A DNA stretch of 64,000 nucleotides from Variovorax paradoxus (GTDB lineage: Bacteria; Pseudomonadota; Gammaproteobacteria; Burkholderiales; Burkholderiaceae_C), in the NCBI RefSeq assembly GCF_029919115.1, contig NZ_CP123990.1, forward strand, positions 5,420,501 through 5,484,500, given 5' to 3'. The notes under the pieces are model-generated. The model did no database searches, was not told where the DNA came from, and saw only the letters and a list, made by a program, of their open reading frames with translations. Below are positions 30,586-40,361 of this stretch, piece after piece. Each line of letters opens with the position of its first letter. The first letter of the stretch is position 1. A program made the translations under genes and the position numbers.

Positions 30586-32901
30586 ATGAACGCGCACTGG
30601 CAACCCGTGGTTACCGCCCCGTCCGACGCGGCACCGGCCTCCGAGCAGCCTCCTTCAAGGCTGCGGGAGCACATCGACCTGTTGATCGACAACCGATGGA
30701 AGATCGCGAAGATCACCGCCGTGGCGCTGCTGATCGGCGGGGCCTATGCGATGTTCGGCCCCCGCGTGTACGAGGCCAACGTGCTCATCCAGGTCGAAGA
30801 CCCCGAGCGCTCCGGCGGCACGCTGGTGGGCGACTCCGCGAGCAGCGCGCTGAACGCCAAGACGCCCACGGCGGGCGAGGCCGAGATCCTGAAGTCGCGC
30901 CTCGTGCTCGGGCAGGCCATCGAGAACACCAAGCTCTACATCGAGGCCGAGCCGCTCTATGTGCCCATCGTGGGCCACTGGCTGGCGCGCCGCGCGAAGA
31001 CGCTTTCGGAACCCGGCTTTGCCGGCCTGTCGGGCTACGTGAGCGGCACCGAGCAGATCGTGGTTGCGCAGATGGATGTGCCCACCGACCTGGAGGGCAC
31101 GCGCTTCCAGCTGACCGCGGGCGAGAACGGCGCCTACACGCTGACCCACCCCAAGCTGGATACGCCGCTTGAAGGCACCGTGGGCACGCCGCTCGACGCC
31201 GAAACCCCGCTCGGCCCGGTGCACCTGCTGGTGGGCTCGGTCGTGGGACGGCCGGGCGCTGCCTTCTCGCTCGTGCGGCAATCGAAGCAGCTCACCCTGC
31301 TCGAGCTGCAGAAAGACCTGCGAGTGATCGAGAAAGGCAAGCAGTCGTCCGTGATGGACGTGAGCTGGCAAACCGACAACCGAACGCAGCTGGCCAACCT
31401 GCTCAATGAAGTCGCGCGGCTTTATGTGCGCGTGAACATCGACCAGAAGACCGCGCAGGCGCAGCGCGCGCTCAACTTCCTGGGCAGCGAGCTGCCCAAG
31501 CTCAAGCAGCAGCTCGAAGATTCCGAAGAGGCCTACAACCAGTACCGCAACCGCAACGGAACGATCAGCCTCGACGACGAGGCCCGCAACGCGCTGTCGC
31601 AGAACATCGACCTGCAGACAAAGCTCTTCGACGCAACCCAGAAGCGGCTCGAGCTCACCGAGCGCTTCACCGCCAGGGACCCGAGCGTGATGACCATCGA
31701 CGCGCAGATCGCTTCCTTGAAGAAGGCGCTCGGCGGCGTGGACCAGCGCATCCGCCGCATGCCGATGATGCAGCAGGACTCGCTGCGCATGCAGAGGGAC
31801 ATCAAGGTCAACACCGACCTGTACGTTTCGCTGCTCAACAGCTCGCTGCAGATGCGGCTCGCGAAGGAAGGCCGCATCGGCAACGTGCGCGTGCTCGACC
31901 AGGCACTGACGCCTGAAAAGCAGATCAGGCCCAAGGCCTCGATCACCCTGGCGCTTGCGCTGCTGGCGGGCCTGTTCCTGGGTGCGGCGTCGACCTTCAT
32001 GCGCAGGTCGTGGCGCAACACCATTGCCGGCCCGGCCGAGATCGAAACCCACACCGGCCTGGACGTGTACAGCACCGTCACGCTGAGCGACCGGCAGCGC
32101 CACCTCGACCGCGCCGTTCTGCAGGGCAAGCCGGGCGTGCACCTGCTGGCGGCAGCCCATCCGGACGACCCGTCTCTGGAAGGCCTCCGGCGGCTGCGCA
32201 CCGCGCTCAAGTTTGCGATGCCGCGCGCGCTGAACAACCGCATCATGATTTCGAGCGCCACGCCCGGCGCGGGCAAGACCTTCGTGTCTTCCAACCTGGC
32301 GGCCGTGCTTGCCTCGAGCGGCCGGTGCGTGCTGCTGATCGACGCCGACTTGCGCCGCAGCAGCGTGGCGCCCCGCTTCGGGCTGAAGCGCACCGGCGGG
32401 CTCTCCGAGCTGATCCAGGGCGCGGTCGAGCTCGACGGTGCCATCCACAAGGGCGTGCTGCCGCATCTCGACGTCATGACGACCGGCGCCTTGCCGGCCG
32501 ACCCGACGGGGCTTCTCACGAGCGACGCGTTCGCCCGCTTGCTCGAAAAGGTCTCGACGCGCTACGACGTGGTGATTGTCGACACGCCGCCCACGCTGCT
32601 CGCCTCCGAGACGGCCGAGATGGCGACCTGCATGGGCACCCTTCTCATGGTTGCGCGCGCCGGCGACAACGAGGTCGGCGACCTTACCGAAAGCATGAAG
32701 CAGCTGCGGCACGCCGGTGCGCGCTTCCAGGGCGTGGTGCTCAATGCGGTGGACCCGCGCCGCCGCTACTACGGCAGCCTTGCCTACCGCTATGGCGCCT
32801 ACCGCCTGCGCGCACACGACTACCCGGCCGCACCGCCTGAACTGCCCCGCCCCGCAACGCCGGTGGCAGCCTCAGCCGCGGCGGAGGGAGCGACAGCGTG
32901 A
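30586..32901 (+). CDS. Polysaccharide copolymerase/BY-kinase (Wzc type)
   Basis: This 771-residue inner-membrane protein controls chain length and export. A Wzz-like N-terminal part has one membrane segment near residue 45 and another near 460, with a periplasmic coiled-coil region between. The cytoplasmic tyrosine autokinase domain has Walker A TPGAGKT (Lys564) and the VLLIDADLRRS motif. The tail has six tyrosines between 728 and 746 (RRYYGSLAYRYGAYR), the usual autophosphorylation cluster. No cognate Wzb-type phosphatase gene is present in the array. GTGATCTC precedes the ATG with an AAGG site. It overlaps the priming transferase by 4 bp. Confidence 0.95.
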   Translation: MNAHWQPVVTAPSDAAPASEQPPSRLREHIDLLIDNRWKIAKITAVALLIGGAYAMFGPRVYEANVLIQVEDPERSGGTLVGDSASSALNAKTPTAGEAEILKSRLVLGQAIENTKLYIEAEPLYVPIVGHWLARRAKTLSEPGFAGLSGYVSGTEQIVVAQMDVPTDLEGTRFQLTAGENGAYTLTHPKLDTPLEGTVGTPLDAETPLGPVHLLVGSVVGRPGAAFSLVRQSKQLTLLELQKDLRVIEKGKQSSVMDVSWQTDNRTQLANLLNEVARLYVRVNIDQKTAQAQRALNFLGSELPKLKQQLEDSEEAYNQYRNRNGTISLDDEARNALSQNIDLQTKLFDATQKRLELTERFTARDPSVMTIDAQIASLKKALGGVDQRIRRMPMMQQDSLRMQRDIKVNTDLYVSLLNSSLQMRLAKEGRIGNVRVLDQALTPEKQIRPKASITLALALLAGLFLGAASTFMRRSWRNTIAGPAEIETHTGLDVYSTVTLSDRQRHLDRAVLQGKPGVHLLAAAHPDDPSLEGLRRLRTALKFAMPRALNNRIMISSATPGAGKTFVSSNLAAVLASSGRCVLLIDADLRRSSVAPRFGLKRTGGLSELIQGAVELDGAIHKGVLPHLDVMTTGALPADPTGLLTSDAFARLLEKVSTRYDVVIVDTPPTLLASETAEMATCMGTLLMVARAGDNEVGDLTESMKQLRHAGARFQGVVLNAVDPRRRYYGSLAYRYGAYRLRAHDYPAAPPELPRPATPVAASAAAEGATA

Positions 32902-33560
32902 ACACATTGCCATCGAATGCTCCCGTCCACTGGGCGGGCAATTCGCGATTGCTGATGGCCACCAAACGTGGCGCAGACATCGCGATGGCGAGCTGCTTCT
33001 TCCTGTTTTTGGGGTGGGTATATGCGCTCGTCTGGCTTGGCGTGCTGCTGACCTCCGGCAGCCCTGCGATCTACAAGCAGCCGCGCTACGGCCGCGACGG
33101 GCGCGTGTTCAGCTTCTACAAGTTCCGCTCGATGGTGTCCGACGCCGACGCCGTGCTGGCGCGCCACCTGCGCGAGAACGAAGAAGCGCGCCAGCAATGG
33201 GCCAAGTACCAGAAGCTGGACAAGGACCCGCGCATCACGCCCTTCGGCGCGTTCCTGCGCAAGTACAGCCTGGACGAACTGCCGCAGTTCTGGAACGTGC
33301 TCAAGGGCGACATGAGCATGGTCGGCCCACGCCCTTGCATGTTTTCGCAGAAAGACCTGTACGGACCTTACTGGGGCCACTACTGCTCGGTGAGGCCCGG
33401 CATCACCGGCCTGTGGCAGGTGAGCGGGCGCAGCGAGGTGAGCTACCGGCGCCGGGCCGCCATGGACGCGGACTACGTCGCCACGCTGTCCCTGCGCCAG
33501 GACATCGCCATCTTGCTGAAGACCTTCCTGGTGGTCGCAGGCGCAAAGGGTTCCGGCTAG
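32898..33560 (+). CDS. Priming undecaprenyl-phosphate sugar-phosphate transferase
   Basis: The 220-residue membrane protein has one N-terminal hydrophobic segment and the bacterial sugar transferase domain. Signature parts include [35 protein letters not shown] and [15 protein letters not shown]. It would load the first sugar phosphate onto undecaprenyl phosphate. It is a short ExoY/RfbP-like form without the extra membrane domain of WcaJ. The start is GTG at 32898, overlapping the kinase gene stop. The sugar transferred cannot be read from the sequence. Confidence 0.93.
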   Translation: MNTLPSNAPVHWAGNSRLLMATKRGADIAMASCFFLFLGWVYALVWLGVLLTSGSPAIYKQPRYGRDGRVFSFYKFRSMVSDADAVLARHLRENEEARQQWAKYQKLDKDPRITPFGAFLRKYSLDELPQFWNVLKGDMSMVGPRPCMFSQKDLYGPYWGHYCSVRPGITGLWQVSGRSEVSYRRRAAMDADYVATLSLRQDIAILLKTFLVVAGAKGSG

Positions 33561-33618
33561 AGCCCGGGCGCGCCTTCCTTCCGCTATTTCAACCCTCAAC
33601 CTTCAACCGAAAGAACAT

Positions 33619-34663
33619 ATGCGTATATACGTTGCTGGTCATCGCGGCATGGTGGGCCAGTCGCTCATGAAGCGGCTGCGCGGCCTCGGGCACGAGGTCG
33701 TCACGCGCGGCCGGGAGGAGCTGGACCTTCTCGACCAGGAGGCAGTCCGCCGGTTCTTCGCCTCGGAGCACATCGACCAGGTGTATCTCGCGGCGGCAAG
33801 GGTCGGCGGCATCCACGCCAACATGACTTACCCGGCGGAGTTCATCTACCAGAACCTCCTGATCGCCGCCAATGTCACGCACCAGGCGTTCCTTGCGAAC
33901 GTCAGGCGTCTCCTGTTCCTCGGCTCGAGCTGCATCTACCCGCGGCTTGCCGAGCAGCCCATCCACGAAGATGCGCTGCTCAGCGGCAAGCTCGAGCCGA
34001 CGAACGAACCCTATGCAATCGCCAAGATTGCAGGCATCAAGCTGTGTGAAAGCTAAGCTCGAGCCGACGAACGAACCCTATGCAATCGCCAAGATTGCAG
34101 GCATCAAGCTGTGTGAAAGCTACAACCGGCAGTACGGCGCCTCCCACGGCATCGACTACCGCAGCGTGATGCCCACCAACCTGTATGGGCCCGGCGACAA
34201 CTACCACGCGCAGAACAGCCATGTGGTGCCGGCCCTCATCAGGCGCTTTCACCTTGCCAAGACCGAGAACGCCCCCGAAGTGGTGATCTGGGGCACCGGC
34301 TGCGCGCGGCGCGAGTTCCTCTACGTCGACGACATGGCCGACGGCTGCATTGCGGTCATGGACATGACGCGCGACAGCTACGAGCAGCACACCACGCCCA
34401 TGTGCGCGCACATCAATCTCGGCACGGGCATAGACCTGTCGATCGGCGAGCTGGCGGCATTGATCGGCGACGTCGTCGGCTACCGCGGCCGGATCCGCTT
34501 CGACACCTCGCAGCCCGACGGCGCCCCCAGAAAGCTGCTCGACGTGTCGTGCGCGGCCGCCATCGGGTGGCACGCCACGGTGCCGCTCGAAGACGGCCTG
34601 CGCCGCACCTACGCGGCCTACCAGGAGGCGATCCGCCCGGTTCAAGAGATCGCCCACGCCTGA
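33619..34663 (+). pseudogene. fcl: GDP-L-fucose synthase, frameshifted by a 67-bp duplication
   Basis: The enzyme converts GDP-4-keto-6-deoxymannose to GDP-L-fucose. As read, translation stops at 34054-34056 after 145 residues, because a 67-bp segment is repeated in tandem (33988-34054 and 34055-34121). Removing one copy restores a 325-residue protein, the usual length, with an N-terminal nucleotide-binding GHRGMVG and a catalytic triad Ser104, Tyr132, Lys136 (NEPYAIAK). I think the gene is probably intact in the organism and the break is an assembly artefact. The partner GDP-mannose dehydratase gene is not in the window. Confidence 0.85.
33988..34121 (+). repeat. 67-bp exact tandem duplication in fcl
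   Basis: Two identical 67-bp copies abut at 34054/34055, each starting AAGCTCGAGCCGACG and ending GTGTGAAAGCT. Because 67 is not a multiple of three, the reading frame breaks. No partial third copy or flanking element is present. An equally long duplication occurs at 54509-54642 in an unrelated gene. Confidence 0.95.
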
Positions 34664-34702
34664 GCCGAACACTCCACACCGCCAACCTCACAAGGCCCTG
34701 TC

Positions 34703-36034
34703 ATGAGAACACTCTGCTTCTGGTTCGGCATTGCGGCTGCGTTCGCATGCGCCCAGGTGGATCCGGCGTGGGGCTACGCGGCGGTGGGCGTGCTCGCGCT
34801 GGTGCAGCTGGCAATGCTCGGCGCCGCGGGAAAGAGCATCTTCCTGCTGATTCACTACACGGCCGTGCTCACCTACTTCTCGGTGGCGCCGGCCATGCAG
34901 ATCGCGGCCGACGTCTCGTTCTGGGACACGGGCGTGATCGGCGGCGAGGCGCACAAGCAAGCCATCACGCTGCTGCTGCTCTACATGGCCGGTGTGGAGG
35001 CGGCGCGGTTCGGCATGCATGAGGCGATGCCGCCCGCTTTTGCGCGTGGGCGCGGAGTGCCCGAAACGCAGATTGCAGGCGTCGCGCACCCCGTGCTGCT
35101 GCTGTTGAGCGGCACGGTCGCGGCGTTCGCGTCGCTGTTCATCCGCCCCGACCTGAACTTCATTGCGCGTGGCTTGCCGGACGAGGGGGCGCAAAACCTG
35201 CCGGTCGATTTCATCGTCTATTCGACGCTGCCGAAGCTCATTGTGCTGATGTGCTTCGTGGCGCTGGCAATCCACGCCTACCGCCGCCGGACGATCTGGT
35301 CGTGGTGCGCGGCGGGGTTTGCGCTGGTGCTGGCCGGCATTGCGGCCTACCCGGTCAACACGCCGCGGCAGATCCTGCTGATCGGCCTGCTGCCGCTCTT
35401 CATCTACGCGCTCGGCGTGAAGCGCCGCTGGCTGCTGTCGATGCTGATCTTCGGCGCCATTGCGGGCCTCGGTCCGGTGCTCAACCTGGTGTCGCGCGGG
35501 AGCTTCTGGGGCGAGACGCTCACCACCTTTCCGTACAGCCAGGACTTCGACGCCATGTACATCGTGGCCGGGTTGCTGGAGCGTGCGCCGGAACCCGATC
35601 TCGGCCTGGGCCGCTACCTGCTCTCGGCCTTCTCCTTCATGCTGCCGCGCGATTTGAAGATGTTTCCGGAGTTCGATCCGCTCGGATGGCCGGCCGTGCT
35701 GGGCAACTTCTCGCAAAGCAATCTCTCGCTGCCGCCTTTCACCACGGCGTACTTCGACTTCGGCCTGGCGGGCCCGGTCCTGCTTGGCCTCGCGGTCTCG
35801 GCCCTGTTTCGCGTGCTCGACAAGGTGGCCCAGCCGCATGCGGCGCTTTCCAGCACCTACCTCTGCACGCTGGTGCTGCTGGCCGCATACGTGCCCTTCA
35901 TGCGCGGGCCGATTCTCGGATGGGGCCCCTTCGCGGCCTCGGGGCTGATCGCGGCGGTTTTTGCCGGGCTGCTGAGTTCGCGCTTTCGCCAGCCGCGCAC
36001 AAGGGCGGCTACGTACGCGCACGGCACGACGTGA
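34703..36034 (+). CDS. Polysaccharide polymerase-like membrane protein (Wzy type)
   Basis: This 443-residue, strongly hydrophobic protein has about ten to twelve membrane segments and a large hydrophilic loop in the second half (about residues 260-330, around FPYSQDFDAMY). This is the architecture of O-antigen and exopolysaccharide repeat-unit polymerases, whose sequences are poorly conserved. Position supports the call: it is the only polymerase-like candidate in a locus that already has flippase, copolymerase and export protein. AAGG precedes the ATG by about seven bases. Confidence 0.75.
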   Translation: MRTLCFWFGIAAAFACAQVDPAWGYAAVGVLALVQLAMLGAAGKSIFLLIHYTAVLTYFSVAPAMQIAADVSFWDTGVIGGEAHKQAITLLLLYMAGVEAARFGMHEAMPPAFARGRGVPETQIAGVAHPVLLLLSGTVAAFASLFIRPDLNFIARGLPDEGAQNLPVDFIVYSTLPKLIVLMCFVALAIHAYRRRTIWSWCAAGFALVLAGIAAYPVNTPRQILLIGLLPLFIYALGVKRRWLLSMLIFGAIAGLGPVLNLVSRGSFWGETLTTFPYSQDFDAMYIVAGLLERAPEPDLGLGRYLLSAFSFMLPRDLKMFPEFDPLGWPAVLGNFSQSNLSLPPFTTAYFDFGLAGPVLLGLAVSALFRVLDKVAQPHAALSSTYLCTLVLLAAYVPFMRGPILGWGPFAASGLIAAVFAGLLSSRFRQPRTRAATYAHGTT

Positions 36035-36043
36035 GGTTTCACC

Positions 36044-37141
36044 ATGTACAAATACCTCTTCTACGACACGATCAGCCTCAACACGGGAGCGGGCGGCGTG
36101 CTGAACGTGTCCGATCTTCTGCTGCGCCGGATGCGCATGTGCAAGGGCGACCACATCCAGCCGGTCAGCGAACAGCATCCGCGCATCTACGCCGCGGCGC
36201 AGCGCCTGAAGATCAGCCGCTTTCTGCTGGAGATACTGCTCTACAACTATCACCGGCTGCGGGCGCTCGCGTCCGGCGAGGCGGTGTTCTCGCTGTTCCC
36301 CAACTACTTCCTGCCCTTCACGCTTTTCGGGCGCCACCGCGATTCGATCGTGGTGGTCCATGACCTGCAGTACAAGGCCTACCCGCAGTATTTCAGCCGC
36401 ACCAAGCGCATGTGGCTCGACTGGTGCCTGCGGCGCGTGGCGCGCAGCGCGGCCGACGTGGTGTTCATCAGCAGAAGCAGCCAGCAAGACTTCGAGCGCT
36501 ACTTCGGCCGCTGCGAGCGCCCGACCGTCATCTTCAATCCGGTGGACGCCACGCGTTCCCCCGCGCCTCCGGGCCCGGTCAAGCCGGCGCGCTCGGCAGC
36601 CATCGGCGAGCGCTATCTCATTGCCTCTTACCACTACTACCCGCACAAGAACTTCGACGGCACGCTGAAGCTGTTCGAACGCATGAAGCGCGAGGGCCTG
36701 GTCGACTGGCTTGACGTGACCGGCAACGGTGCGGCCGACGTGAAAAGGATGGTGGCCCGCATGGACCCAGCCATCCGCAGCTGCGTGCGCCACCGGGGGC
36801 TGGTGTCGCGCAAGGAGCTGACGCAGCTGTATTGCGGCGCGGCGGCGTTCATCTCGCTGTCTGCCTTCGAGGGCTTCAACCTCTCGGCCGCCGAGGCGGC
36901 CACGCTGGGCGTGCCGCTTCTACTCTCGGACATTCCGGTGCACCGCGAGCTGTTCGGCGATTACGCCTTCTTCGTCGGCAACGAGTCTTGCGATCTTGCA
37001 GGGCTGTCGCGCTACCTGGCCGAGCACCGGTCCAAGCAGCCGGCGTGGCCGCTTGCCGAGGCCTGTGCACCGGGCACCGTGGCCAGGCGCTACCTCACGC
37101 TGAAACATGAAGCCGTTTCGCTCGCGGGGGCCATGCAATGA
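36044..37141 (+). CDS. Glycosyltransferase, GT4-like
   Basis: The 365-residue protein has the two Rossmann halves of a GT-B enzyme. The N-terminal half contains VVVHDLQYKAYPQYFS, and the C-terminal half contains the sugar-nucleotide binding region with FISLSAFEGFNLSAAEAATLGVPLL (E-x7-E pattern). It is cytoplasmic and should add one sugar to the lipid-linked repeat unit. Donor and linkage are unknown. It starts nine bases after the polymerase gene and overlaps the next gene by 4 bp. Confidence 0.85.
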   Translation: MYKYLFYDTISLNTGAGGVLNVSDLLLRRMRMCKGDHIQPVSEQHPRIYAAAQRLKISRFLLEILLYNYHRLRALASGEAVFSLFPNYFLPFTLFGRHRDSIVVVHDLQYKAYPQYFSRTKRMWLDWCLRRVARSAADVVFISRSSQQDFERYFGRCERPTVIFNPVDATRSPAPPGPVKPARSAAIGERYLIASYHYYPHKNFDGTLKLFERMKREGLVDWLDVTGNGAADVKRMVARMDPAIRSCVRHRGLVSRKELTQLYCGAAAFISLSAFEGFNLSAAEAATLGVPLLLSDIPVHRELFGDYAFFVGNESCDLAGLSRYLAEHRSKQPAWPLAEACAPGTVARRYLTLKHEAVSLAGAMQ

Positions 37142-38088
37142 CACGGCTTGCAGCCGCCCTTCGGGGGCTTCTCCCGGCATGGCTGCTGTGCGCGGCCTGC
37201 GGGGCATCGGCTGCAGGGGCTGCGCCCGAGGCGTCGGGCTTCGGCGTGATGGTGCATTACCTGCCCGACAAGCAATCGATTGCCGATGTGGCGCGCTTCG
37301 ATGCCGACGCGCTTGCCGCGTCCCTCGCCCGCATGCGGGCCACCTATCTCATCCTGACGCTCGGCCAGAACAACGGCCAGTTCATTGCGCCCAATGCCGC
37401 GCTCGAGCTGCTGTGCCCCGGCAGCCTGGAGAACCGGCCGCCGCGCGACCTGCCGATGGAAATCGGCCGCGCCCTGCAACGCCGCGGCATTGCACTGGTG
37501 CTGTACCTGCCCTTCCGCGCGCCGCAGGACGACGCCTACCTGATGGATTGCCTGGGCGACGTTTCGGAGCAGAAGCCGCCGCCCGCGCGCTTCATTGCCG
37601 GATGGACCGCGGTGATCCGCGAATGGTCGGAGCACTACGGGCCGCTTGCCAAGGGCTGGTGGTTCGACGGCGTCTACAACACCCAGGGCATGTCGCCGGA
37701 CGACTGGAACGGCCTGTGCGCCGCCGCGCGCACAGGCGCCCCCAAGCGGTGGCTCGCCTTCAATGCCGGCGAGGGCCCGCAGCGCTTCGGCGCGAAGAGC
37801 GCGCCTTGCCAGAACCTCATGGCCGGCGAACTCCTGCAGCCGCCGGCACCTTCGGCCGCCTTGGCGGCGCCGGGTGCGGGCCTGACCTTTCATGTGCTCA
37901 CCCCGCTCGGTGCCTCTTGGGCCCAGACCACGCCGCCGCGCTTCACGGCCGCGCAGGTGCGCGACTGGATTGCCGACGCAAAAGCCCGGGGCGGGCTGTT
38001 CACGCTCGATCTCCCGCTGGATGCGGACTTCCGCTTTCTGCCCTCCCACGTCGCGCTTGTGCGCAGCGCCACCGCGCCGCGCCCCTGA
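37138..38088 (+). CDS. Secreted TIM-barrel protein, possible GH29-like glycosidase
   Basis: This 316-residue protein has an N-terminal signal peptide (ending around ASAAGAAP). Its order of motifs resembles alpha-L-fucosidase barrels of family GH29: TYLILTLGQNNGQF, GIALVLYLPF, a GWWFDGVYN segment whose Asp would be the nucleophile, and a late GLFTLDLPLDADF. It is shorter than typical GH29 enzymes and lacks their C-terminal beta domain. In a polysaccharide locus with GDP-fucose synthase, a trimming or depolymerising role is sensible. The family call is from eye alignment and only moderately sure. Confidence 0.55.
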   Translation: MTRLAAALRGLLPAWLLCAACGASAAGAAPEASGFGVMVHYLPDKQSIADVARFDADALAASLARMRATYLILTLGQNNGQFIAPNAALELLCPGSLENRPPRDLPMEIGRALQRRGIALVLYLPFRAPQDDAYLMDCLGDVSEQKPPPARFIAGWTAVIREWSEHYGPLAKGWWFDGVYNTQGMSPDDWNGLCAAARTGAPKRWLAFNAGEGPQRFGAKSAPCQNLMAGELLQPPAPSAALAAPGAGLTFHVLTPLGASWAQTTPPRFTAAQVRDWIADAKARGGLFTLDLPLDADFRFLPSHVALVRSATAPRP

Positions 38089-38136
38089 CCGCCCGATTGC
38101 CACGCACCCATTACCCACGCCACTCGTCCACAACCC

Positions 38137-39069
38137 ATGACCAACGCTCTCGCATTCATCGTGGTGGAAGACCGCCAGAACAAGACCCTGCTGCTTTGCC
38201 GCGAGTCCGCGGCCCGGGCCGAAGAGCACCTCGTCGTGCTGGCCGGCACCGACGCCGGCCGCGACTACGAACGCCTGTGCAGCCACTATGTGCACCTGTC
38301 GAGCAACCCGGCGGAGTTCGAGAAGATCTGCTTCCGGCGCTACTTCCTGCTGGCCGAACATCTCAAGGCGCATCCGGAGTGCCGCGAGTTCGTGCTGATC
38401 GACAGCGACGTGCTGCTGTTCCGGGGCGTCGGCGCGCACATCCGCCGCGTGGCCGGCAAGGCGGATTTTTCAGGCTCTTACGTGCGCCCGCGCGATGGCT
38501 GGGACCCGTGCCAGATATCTCCGCACGTGAGCTACTGGACCGCAATGGGCCTGCAGCGCTTCATCGCCTTTGTGCTGAACACCTACGCCACGCCCGCGGG
38601 CCGCAGAAAGCTGCGCGCCATTGCAGCGCGTTTCGCGGCCAAGGGCGTGCGCGGCGGCGTGTCGGACATGACCCTGCTCCACCTCTGGGCCCAGGCAAGC
38701 GGCAATGCAGACCCGATCAACCGCGTGTTCGGCGGGCGGGTGATCGACCACAACATCAACGGTGGGCACAACCTGCTGGTGAACGAATTCCAGGAGCGTG
38801 GCGGCGCCAAGCGCATCGTGTATGTGGACGGGCAGCCCAGCCTGGTAACGCCGGCCGGCGAGTTGGTGAGCGTGATGGCGCTGCACTTCCAGGGCGGCGC
38901 AAAGACGGCCATGGCGCATGTGCTGCATGGCCGCGTGCGCACCGCCGCCGCACTCACGTTTGCGCTGCGGGCCGCACGCCGGGCCAAGAACTGGGCCTTC
39001 GGCCGCGGCCTGCTCGCGCAGCGGGCCATGGGCGCGGGCCGCTTTGCGGGCGCATCCGCCCCGAAATGA
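38137..39069 (+). CDS. Putative glycosyltransferase, GT-A-like
   Basis: The 310-residue soluble protein carries FVLIDSDVLLFRG near residue 86, a D-x-D element in the context usual for GT-A nucleotide-sugar enzymes. Later come a DMTLLHLWA stretch and a HNINGGHN motif. I cannot assign a CAZy family. Position between the glycosidase-like gene and the flippase supports a sugar-transfer role in repeat-unit assembly. Its stop overlaps the flippase ATG. Confidence 0.65.
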   Translation: MTNALAFIVVEDRQNKTLLLCRESAARAEEHLVVLAGTDAGRDYERLCSHYVHLSSNPAEFEKICFRRYFLLAEHLKAHPECREFVLIDSDVLLFRGVGAHIRRVAGKADFSGSYVRPRDGWDPCQISPHVSYWTAMGLQRFIAFVLNTYATPAGRRKLRAIAARFAAKGVRGGVSDMTLLHLWAQASGNADPINRVFGGRVIDHNINGGHNLLVNEFQERGGAKRIVYVDGQPSLVTPAGELVSVMALHFQGGAKTAMAHVLHGRVRTAAALTFALRAARRAKNWAFGRGLLAQRAMGAGRFAGASAPK

Positions 39070-40361
39070 AACCCCGCACGCATCAGGCACACGCCATGAA
39101 CCCCCTCGACCGCTCCTTCACCCTGCCCGGCCTTCGCGCCGTGCAGATCCGCGGGCTGGGTGCGCTGGCTTCGCGGCTCTATGCGTACCTGTCGGGCTTC
39201 CTGGCCGTGTTCCTGATGGCGGCGTATGTCTCGCCCGCGGAGTTCGGCGAATACTCGATCTACCAGTCGGTGCTGGAGGCGGCGCTGGTCGTTGGCACGC
39301 TGGGGAGCCCGCTCCTGTTCTCGCGCGAAGCGGCCAGCGTGCCGCCGGGCGTGCGCCGGGGCGACGTGCTGCGCACGCTGGCCATCGGCATTCCGCTGGC
39401 TGCGCTGCTGGCCGCCCTCATCCTGAAGATCCAGCACCTGCCCGTGGCCGGCCCGCCCTTTGCGCTGATCGTGGCCACGCTGGCGGTCTTCTCTTTCATC
39501 AGCCTGCGTCTTTCGTACAGCCGTGGACTGGGCTACGCCGGGCTGCTCAACCTGGAGACGGGTGTTCGCTCGACCATTCTGGTGCTGGGCATTGCAGCCC
39601 TTGCAGTGGTGGGCTTCGACCTGGACGCGTGGCACCTGCTGCTCATCAACCTGATGGCCTTCTTGCTCGTGGGTGCCGCCAGCATGCGCACAGGCTGGGC
39701 AGCGGGCCCGCCCGCCGGCCGGCCTGCGCTGCGCCTCCAGTCGCAGGGCGCAGCCACGGTGTATTCGCTGCTGATGTTCCTGCTTCGCAAGTCCGACCTG
39801 CTGGTGGTCGCCTTCTTCATGCCGCTCGGATACGTGGGTGCGTTCAAGGTCGCCTTCTTGCTGGCGGAGGCACCGTCGCAGTTCGTGCAGGCGTTTCTCT
39901 ACACAAAGACGCGCGCCATGCTGGGCGCCGAGGCCGGCAAGCTCGATGCGTCGACGCTGCAGCTGGCAAAGCAATCGTTCCTTCTGGGCTGCGTGCTCTT
40001 TGCCTGCCTTGGCGCGCTGATCACGGCGGCCGCGCCTGTGCTGAAGGTCGGGCATGAGGCGCTGGAGATCTTTCTTTGCATTGCGCCGTATTTCCTGCTG
40101 CGCACCTACACGATCCACCACGAGATGCTGCTCGCGCTCAAGAGCCCGGTGCCCGCGCTGGGCGGCTGGGCGCTGCTCGAGGTGGTGCTGCGCCTCGTGT
40201 CCTACGGCGTGGTGGTCGCGGTTTTTCCGGGCAAGCCGCACTACGTTTTCTTCATCGCCTTCGTCTCCGACTTTCTTCTCTATGAAGTTCGGATGCGCGC
40301 GCTGTTCGGCTTCTATCCGATCGTGCGGCTGGTCCGCGGCTCCTTGGAAAGGGCATCGTGA
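39066..40361 (+). CDS. Polysaccharide flippase-like membrane protein (Wzx type)
   Basis: This 431-residue protein has about twelve to fourteen hydrophobic segments and the look of the MATE/MVF-type oligosaccharide exporters. The N-terminal region contains ASRLYAYLSGFLAVFLMAAYVS and EFGEYSIYQSVLEAA, typical of this superfamily. It would flip the undecaprenyl-linked repeat unit to the periplasm. I chose the ATG at 39066 because it overlaps the previous stop as ATGA, the rule in this array; an ATG at 39096 would shorten it by ten residues. Confidence 0.82.
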   Translation: MKPRTHQAHAMNPLDRSFTLPGLRAVQIRGLGALASRLYAYLSGFLAVFLMAAYVSPAEFGEYSIYQSVLEAALVVGTLGSPLLFSREAASVPPGVRRGDVLRTLAIGIPLAALLAALILKIQHLPVAGPPFALIVATLAVFSFISLRLSYSRGLGYAGLLNLETGVRSTILVLGIAALAVVGFDLDAWHLLLINLMAFLLVGAASMRTGWAAGPPAGRPALRLQSQGAATVYSLLMFLLRKSDLLVVAFFMPLGYVGAFKVAFLLAEAPSQFVQAFLYTKTRAMLGAEAGKLDASTLQLAKQSFLLGCVLFACLGALITAAAPVLKVGHEALEIFLCIAPYFLLRTYTIHHEMLLALKSPVPALGGWALLEVVLRLVSYGVVVAVFPGKPHYVFFIAFVSDFLLYEVRMRALFGFYPIVRLVRGSLERAS

